From Pseudodonghicola flavimaris (GTDB taxonomy: Bacteria; Pseudomonadota; Alphaproteobacteria; Rhodobacterales; Rhodobacteraceae), in contig NZ_JASNJD010000004.1 in NCBI RefSeq assembly GCF_030164425.1, forward strand, positions 124,001 through 188,000: a DNA stretch of 64,000 nucleotides, in the 5' to 3' direction. A program made the position numbers and the translations under genes. The notes below the pieces were generated by a model that saw only the letters and a program-made list of their open reading frames with translations, ran no database searches and was not told the DNA's origin. This document shows, one piece after another, positions 60,662 through 64,000 of this stretch. The first letter of the stretch is position 1. Each line of letters starts with the position of its first letter.

Positions 60662-61525
60662 ATGCGGCTGCCGCTTCTGGTCGGGCTGGTGATGCTGGCC
60701 TTCGCGGCCAATTCCCTGCTGACCCGGGCGGGGGTGGAGCAGGGCGGTATCACCCCCGCCGCCTTTGCCGCGGTGCGGGTGGCCGCCGGTGCCGTGGTTC
60801 TGCTGGGGCTGAGCCGCGCCCGGCGCCTGCCGCTGCCGTTGCGGGGCCGACGGGGGCGTCGCGTGCTCGGGGCGCTGTCGCTCTCGGTCTACATGATCGG
60901 CTTTTCGCTGGCCTACCGGACGCTCGACGCCGGCGTCGGCGCGCTGATCCTCTTCGGCGTGGTGCAGATCTCGATCTTCGCGCTGACGGCGCTGGACGGC
61001 GCCCCGGCCGGGCTGCGGCAGATGCTGGGGGCGGTGGTCGCCTTCGGCGGGCTGGCCTGGATCCTCTGGCCAGAGGCCGGGGCCGAGGTGCCGGTGCGCG
61101 GCGCCGGCTTCATGGCAGCGGCGGGCTTCGGCTGGGCGCTTTATACCCTGTCGGGGCGGGGCGAGACCTCGGCGCTGGCCGGATCGGCGGCGAATTTCCT
61201 GCTGGCGCTGCCGCTCTGCCTGCTGCCGTTGATCTTCGAGGGCGGGCCGGCACCGGCGCCCCTCGGGCTCGGGCTGGCGGTGGTTTCGGGGGCGCTGACC
61301 TCCGGGCTCGGCTATGCGCTGTGGTATCGGGTGGTGCCGCAGCTGGCGGCTCCGACGGCGGCGACGGTGCAGCTGTCGGTACCGGTCATCGCACTGCTGG
61401 CCGGGGCGTCGCTGCTGGGCGAGGCGCCGGGCTGGCCGGTGATCCTGGGCGCGGTGGCAGTGATCGGCGGCATCGCCTTGGGGATGCCGCGCCCGGTCCG
61501 GCGCCAGCCCCGCGCAGACCGCTGA
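60662..61525 (+). CDS. EamA/DMT family transporter
   Basis: A 287-residue membrane protein with ten hydrophobic helices in two EamA halves. It begins near LPLLVGLVMLAFAANSLLTR, the usual DMT start, and has ALSLSVYMIGFSLAYRTLDA in the first half and ATVQLSVPVIALLAG in the second. Likely a metabolite exporter; substrate unknown. An in-frame GTG at 60656 is an alternative start. It follows the bactofilin-like gene by a few bases and may be in its operon. Confidence 0.87.
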   Translation: MRLPLLVGLVMLAFAANSLLTRAGVEQGGITPAAFAAVRVAAGAVVLLGLSRARRLPLPLRGRRGRRVLGALSLSVYMIGFSLAYRTLDAGVGALILFGVVQISIFALTALDGAPAGLRQMLGAVVAFGGLAWILWPEAGAEVPVRGAGFMAAAGFGWALYTLSGRGETSALAGSAANFLLALPLCLLPLIFEGGPAPAPLGLGLAVVSGALTSGLGYALWYRVVPQLAAPTAATVQLSVPVIALLAGASLLGEAPGWPVILGAVAVIGGIALGMPRPVRRQPRADR

Positions 61526-61549
61526 TCCGGCTTTTCCCGGCCGCGGAAA

Positions 61550-62326
61550 ATGCCTATGTGGCGGGGCATGCGCGGGCTTCTCCTCTCTCTCCTGCTGGCG
61601 ACGGTACTGGTGCCGGCGCTGCCCGGCCGGCTTCGGGCGGCGGACTGTGTGGTGCTGCTGCACGGGCTGGCCCGCAGCGAGGCCTCCTTCACCGTGATGA
61701 AGGCGGTGCTGCGCGCGCGCGGCACCCGGGTGGAAACGGTCGGCTACCTGTCGACCCGCAAGCCGATCGCGACGCTGGCGGCCGAGACCATACCAAGGGT
61801 GCTTTCGGCCTGCGACGGGGCCCGGGTGCAGATGGTGACCCATTCGATGGGCGGCATTCTGCTGCGGGTCTGGATGCAGCGACATCCGCAGACGGCGATT
61901 GGCCGCGTGGTGATGCTGGGACCGCCGAACCAGGGCTCGGAGCTGGTTGACGCGCTGGCCGGCTGGCGGCTGTTCCGCCGGCTGAACGGACCTGCGGGGC
62001 TGGAACTGGGCACCGGCGCCGGCGCCACCGCGAGCCTGCCGAAGGCGCTGCCGCCGGTGCGGTTCGAGCTGGGCGTGATCGCCGGGTCGCACAGCGCCAA
62101 CCCGCTGTTCTCTGCGCTGATCGCGGGGCCGGACGATGGCAAGGTGGCGGTGGCGGCAACCCGGGTCGCGGGCATGGCTGACCATATCGTGCTGCCGGTG
62201 ACCCATACCTATATGATGAACGATCCCAGGGTGATCGCCCAGGTGATCCGGTTTCTCGACACCGGGGCCTTCGACCGCGATCTGTCCTGGCGCGCGGTTC
62301 TGTTCGAAAGGGAGGGGCGGCGATGA
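61550..62326 (+). CDS. Exported lipase-like alpha/beta hydrolase
   Basis: A 258-residue protein with an N-terminal signal peptide (about residues 7-30). It then shows [14 protein letters not shown], the nucleophile elbow [11 protein letters not shown] (about 94-104) and the [10 protein letters not shown] segment, as in triacylglycerol lipase/acetyltransferase-like hydrolases. The catalytic histidine is probably in LPVTHTYMM. Start could be 61550, 61556 or 61568. Its stop overlaps the phnM-like start (ATGA). Confidence 0.82.
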   Translation: MPMWRGMRGLLLSLLLATVLVPALPGRLRAADCVVLLHGLARSEASFTVMKAVLRARGTRVETVGYLSTRKPIATLAAETIPRVLSACDGARVQMVTHSMGGILLRVWMQRHPQTAIGRVVMLGPPNQGSELVDALAGWRLFRRLNGPAGLELGTGAGATASLPKALPPVRFELGVIAGSHSANPLFSALIAGPDDGKVAVAATRVAGMADHIVLPVTHTYMMNDPRVIAQVIRFLDTGAFDRDLSWRAVLFEREGRR

Positions 62327-63471
62327 CAGCGCTGGATCTGATCGGGGCGCAGGTGCTCCTGCCGGGGCAGGGGCTGGTGGATGCGCCGCTCTCCTTCGCC
62401 GACGGGTGGATCGTGTCGGAGCCTGCGGGCCGGCGCGTCGATCTCTCCGGCTGCATGATCCTGCCGGGGATCGTCGATCTGCATGGCGACGGTTTCGAAC
62501 GCCACGTGGCACCGCGCCGCGGGGCGATGACGGATGTGGCGGAGGGGCTGGTCGCTGCGGCGGGAGAGCTGGCGTTGAACGGCATCACCACCGCGGTTCT
62601 GGCGCAGTTCTACAGCTGGGAGGGCGGATTGCGCGGACCGGAGTTCGCCGAGAAGGTGTTCACCGCGATCGCCGCGGTCCGGCCGCGGGTGATCCCCGAT
62701 CTGATCCCGCAGCTGCGGTTCGAGACCTATATGCTGGACGATTACGCCGCGCTGCCGGACCGGCTGGCGGCCTGGGGGGTGCCCTATGTGGTCTTCAACG
62801 ACCATCTGGCCCATGACCGGCTGGCGGCGGGACGCAAGCCGCCTCGGCTGACCGGCCAGGCGCTGAAGGCCGGGCGCAACCCCGATGCGTATTTCCAGAC
62901 GATGCTGGCGCTGGAGGCTCGGGGGCCAGAGGTGCCGGCGGCGCTGGAGGCGCTGACCGCGCGGCTCGGCGATGTGGGCATTCGCATGGGCAGCCACGAC
63001 GACCGCGATCCGCAGACCCGGGCGGCCTGGCGGGCGCGCGGCGTCGGCATCGCCGAATTCCCCGAGACGCGGGAGGCGGCAGAGGCGGCACGCGCGGCGG
63101 GGGACGCCATCGTGATGGGGGCGCCCAACGTCATGCGGGGCGGATCGCACAACGGCAATGTCTCTGCCCTCGATCTGGTGGCGTCCGGGCTGTGCGATGC
63201 GCTGGCCTCGGATTACCATTACCCCTCGCCGCGTCGCGCCGCGCTAAGTCTCGCACAGACCGGGGTTCTCGGGGTCGAGGCGGCCTGGGATCTGGTCTCG
63301 GCCGGGCCGGCGCGGGTGTTAGGGCTGAGTGATCGCGGCACGCTGGCGCCGGGCAAGCGCGCCGATCTTCTGGTGCTGGAGCGGTCCTCCGGGCGGATCG
63401 TGGCGGTGTTCGCGGCCGGCCGCGTGGCGCATATGTCCGGCGACCTGGCGGCGCGGTTTCTGACCGGCTGA
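62323..63471 (+). CDS. phnM: PhnM-like alpha-D-ribose 1-methylphosphonate 5-triphosphate diphosphatase
   Basis: A 382-residue amidohydrolase-fold protein. The metal motif HGDGFERH starts at His54, with later ligands in [10 protein letters not shown] and SALASDYHY-like ASDYHYPSP. PhnM removes diphosphate from the ribosyl methylphosphonate triphosphate intermediate of the C-P lyase pathway. No other phn genes are in the window; this copy is coupled to a lipase-like gene instead, so either the pathway is elsewhere or the substrate differs. Confidence 0.88.
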   Translation: MTALDLIGAQVLLPGQGLVDAPLSFADGWIVSEPAGRRVDLSGCMILPGIVDLHGDGFERHVAPRRGAMTDVAEGLVAAAGELALNGITTAVLAQFYSWEGGLRGPEFAEKVFTAIAAVRPRVIPDLIPQLRFETYMLDDYAALPDRLAAWGVPYVVFNDHLAHDRLAAGRKPPRLTGQALKAGRNPDAYFQTMLALEARGPEVPAALEALTARLGDVGIRMGSHDDRDPQTRAAWRARGVGIAEFPETREAAEAARAAGDAIVMGAPNVMRGGSHNGNVSALDLVASGLCDALASDYHYPSPRRAALSLAQTGVLGVEAAWDLVSAGPARVLGLSDRGTLAPGKRADLLVLERSSGRIVAVFAAGRVAHMSGDLAARFLTG

Positions 63472-63622
63472 GCCCGCGCGGTACGGCGGGACAGGGGCGC
63501 CCGATGTCCGGATCGCACCATCGTTGTGCATCGCGGCCCTTGACCCCGGGGGGCCTCGAAATCAGTCTTACGCCGCAGAGCGCGCATCGGGCGCGCTCGC
63601 GCGGCAGAAAGGGAACCGACGG

Positions 63623-64000
63623 GTGGCGACACTGCTTTGGCGTGGCAATTGGATCACCAAGGCTCGCATCGGCAGCGGGCTGGTGCTGTTCGTTTTCGCG
63701 CTGTTTCACTTCCTGAATATCGGGTTGGGCTTGTTCTCTCCCCGCTGGATGGAGGTGGCCCAGGACTTACGCCAGGTGGTGACCCGCAGCCTGCCGGGCA
63801 CGATTCTCCTTTATACCGCGCTGGTCCTTCATGTCGCTCTGGCGCTCTACAGCCTCGCCAGCCGGCGCACCCTGCGGATGCCGTGGTGGAATGCGCTGCA
63901 GTTCGTCTTCGGCCTGGCCATCCCGGTCCTGCTAATCCCGCATCTGGTGCACACCCGACTGGCGCATGAGCTGTTCGGGGTGCGGGACGAGATGGACTAT
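63623..64000 (+). CDS. N-terminus of a membrane-anchored adenylate cyclase-like protein (partial)
   Basis: The frame opens at GTG 63623 behind AAAGGGA and stays open to the window edge, giving 126 residues (VATLLWRGNWITKARIGSG at the start). Three hydrophobic helices are seen with histidines in FHFLN and VLHVALALYS, and PGTILLYTALVLHV recalls the six-helix, haem b-binding membrane domain (SdhC/FrdC-like) in front of class III adenylate cyclases such as rhizobial CyaC. The catalytic domain would lie outside the window, so the cyclase assignment is from memory of homologs. Confidence 0.6.
   Translation, partial: MATLLWRGNWITKARIGSGLVLFVFALFHFLNIGLGLFSPRWMEVAQDLRQVVTRSLPGTILLYTALVLHVALALYSLASRRTLRMPWWNALQFVFGLAIPVLLIPHLVHTRLAHELFGVRDEMDY

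Overview
The window is high-GC chromosomal DNA from an alphaproteobacterium, most likely a member of the Rhodobacteraceae (Rhodobacterales). The evidence is an atpHAGDC operon without F0 genes, a hisS-hisZ-hisG operon with a long alphaproteobacterial-type HisRS, a B12-dependent ribonucleotide reductase (nrdJ), several families typical of this clade (DUF1489, DUF2125, DUF2161, Hint-domain and RTX proteins), and dispersed palindromic repeats built around an AATATCCCGGGG core. No rRNA, tRNA, CRISPR array, prophage or intact insertion sequence was seen.

Layout. 1-3.6 kb: xanthine dehydrogenase (xdhA, and xdhB cut by the window edge; xdhB carries a dispersed repeat read in frame). 3.6-7.8 kb: dnaE between two perfect 76-bp direct repeats, then slyX. 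8-12.6 kb: a crotonase-family gene, hisS-hisZ-hisG and a paired repeat. 12.6-15.5 kb: DUF1489 gene divergent from nrdJ. 16-20.8 kb: an accessory catabolic-looking cluster (flavin monooxygenase, RidA-like, DUF1028, LysR regulator, M20 deacylase). 21-23.5 kb: LpxR-like lipid A deacylase, Hint protein and a transporter remnant. 23.5-29 kb: rpsD, hisC-tyrC-extensin-like operon, DUF2125 and ChaC-like genes. 29.1-33.4 kb: a MotA/ExbB-like plus MotB/OmpA-like pair with a very long coiled coil, facing an M23 peptidase gene. 33.4-40 kb: clpA, an RTX protein, gloB and a methyltransferase. 40-46.5 kb: ATP synthase F1 operon, H-type lectin gene and prs. 46.7-57.2 kb: mostly housekeeping and conserved genes (hydrolase, ltaE, ycgN, ribF, MaoC, HAD, M48 lipoprotein, a lipoprotein gene broken by an in-frame TGA, Mn-type pyrophosphatase, TraB, DUF2161). 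57.2-59.4 kb: groESL behind a perfect CIRCE operator. 59.5-64 kb: bactofilin-like membrane protein, DMT exporter, lipase-like protein, orphan phnM and the start of what looks like a membrane-bound adenylate cyclase.

Many genes are translationally coupled by ATGA or TGATG overlaps (xdhA/xdhB, hisS/hisZ/hisG, lysR/argE, hisC/tyrC/extensin, clpA/M23, ribF/ycgN/ltaE, lipase/phnM).

The best candidates for something undescribed are: the stator-like pair at 29.1-32.3 kb (a proton-channel-type membrane module joined to a peptidoglycan-binding domain by about 450 residues of predicted coiled coil); the FMO/RidA/DUF1028/ArgE cluster at 16-20.8 kb, whose RidA-like protein lacks the archetypal arginine; the palindromic repeat translated inside XdhB; and the lipoprotein gene with an in-frame TGA two codons after its lipobox cysteine. 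All functional statements are read from the sequence and from memory of the families; no database search was run.
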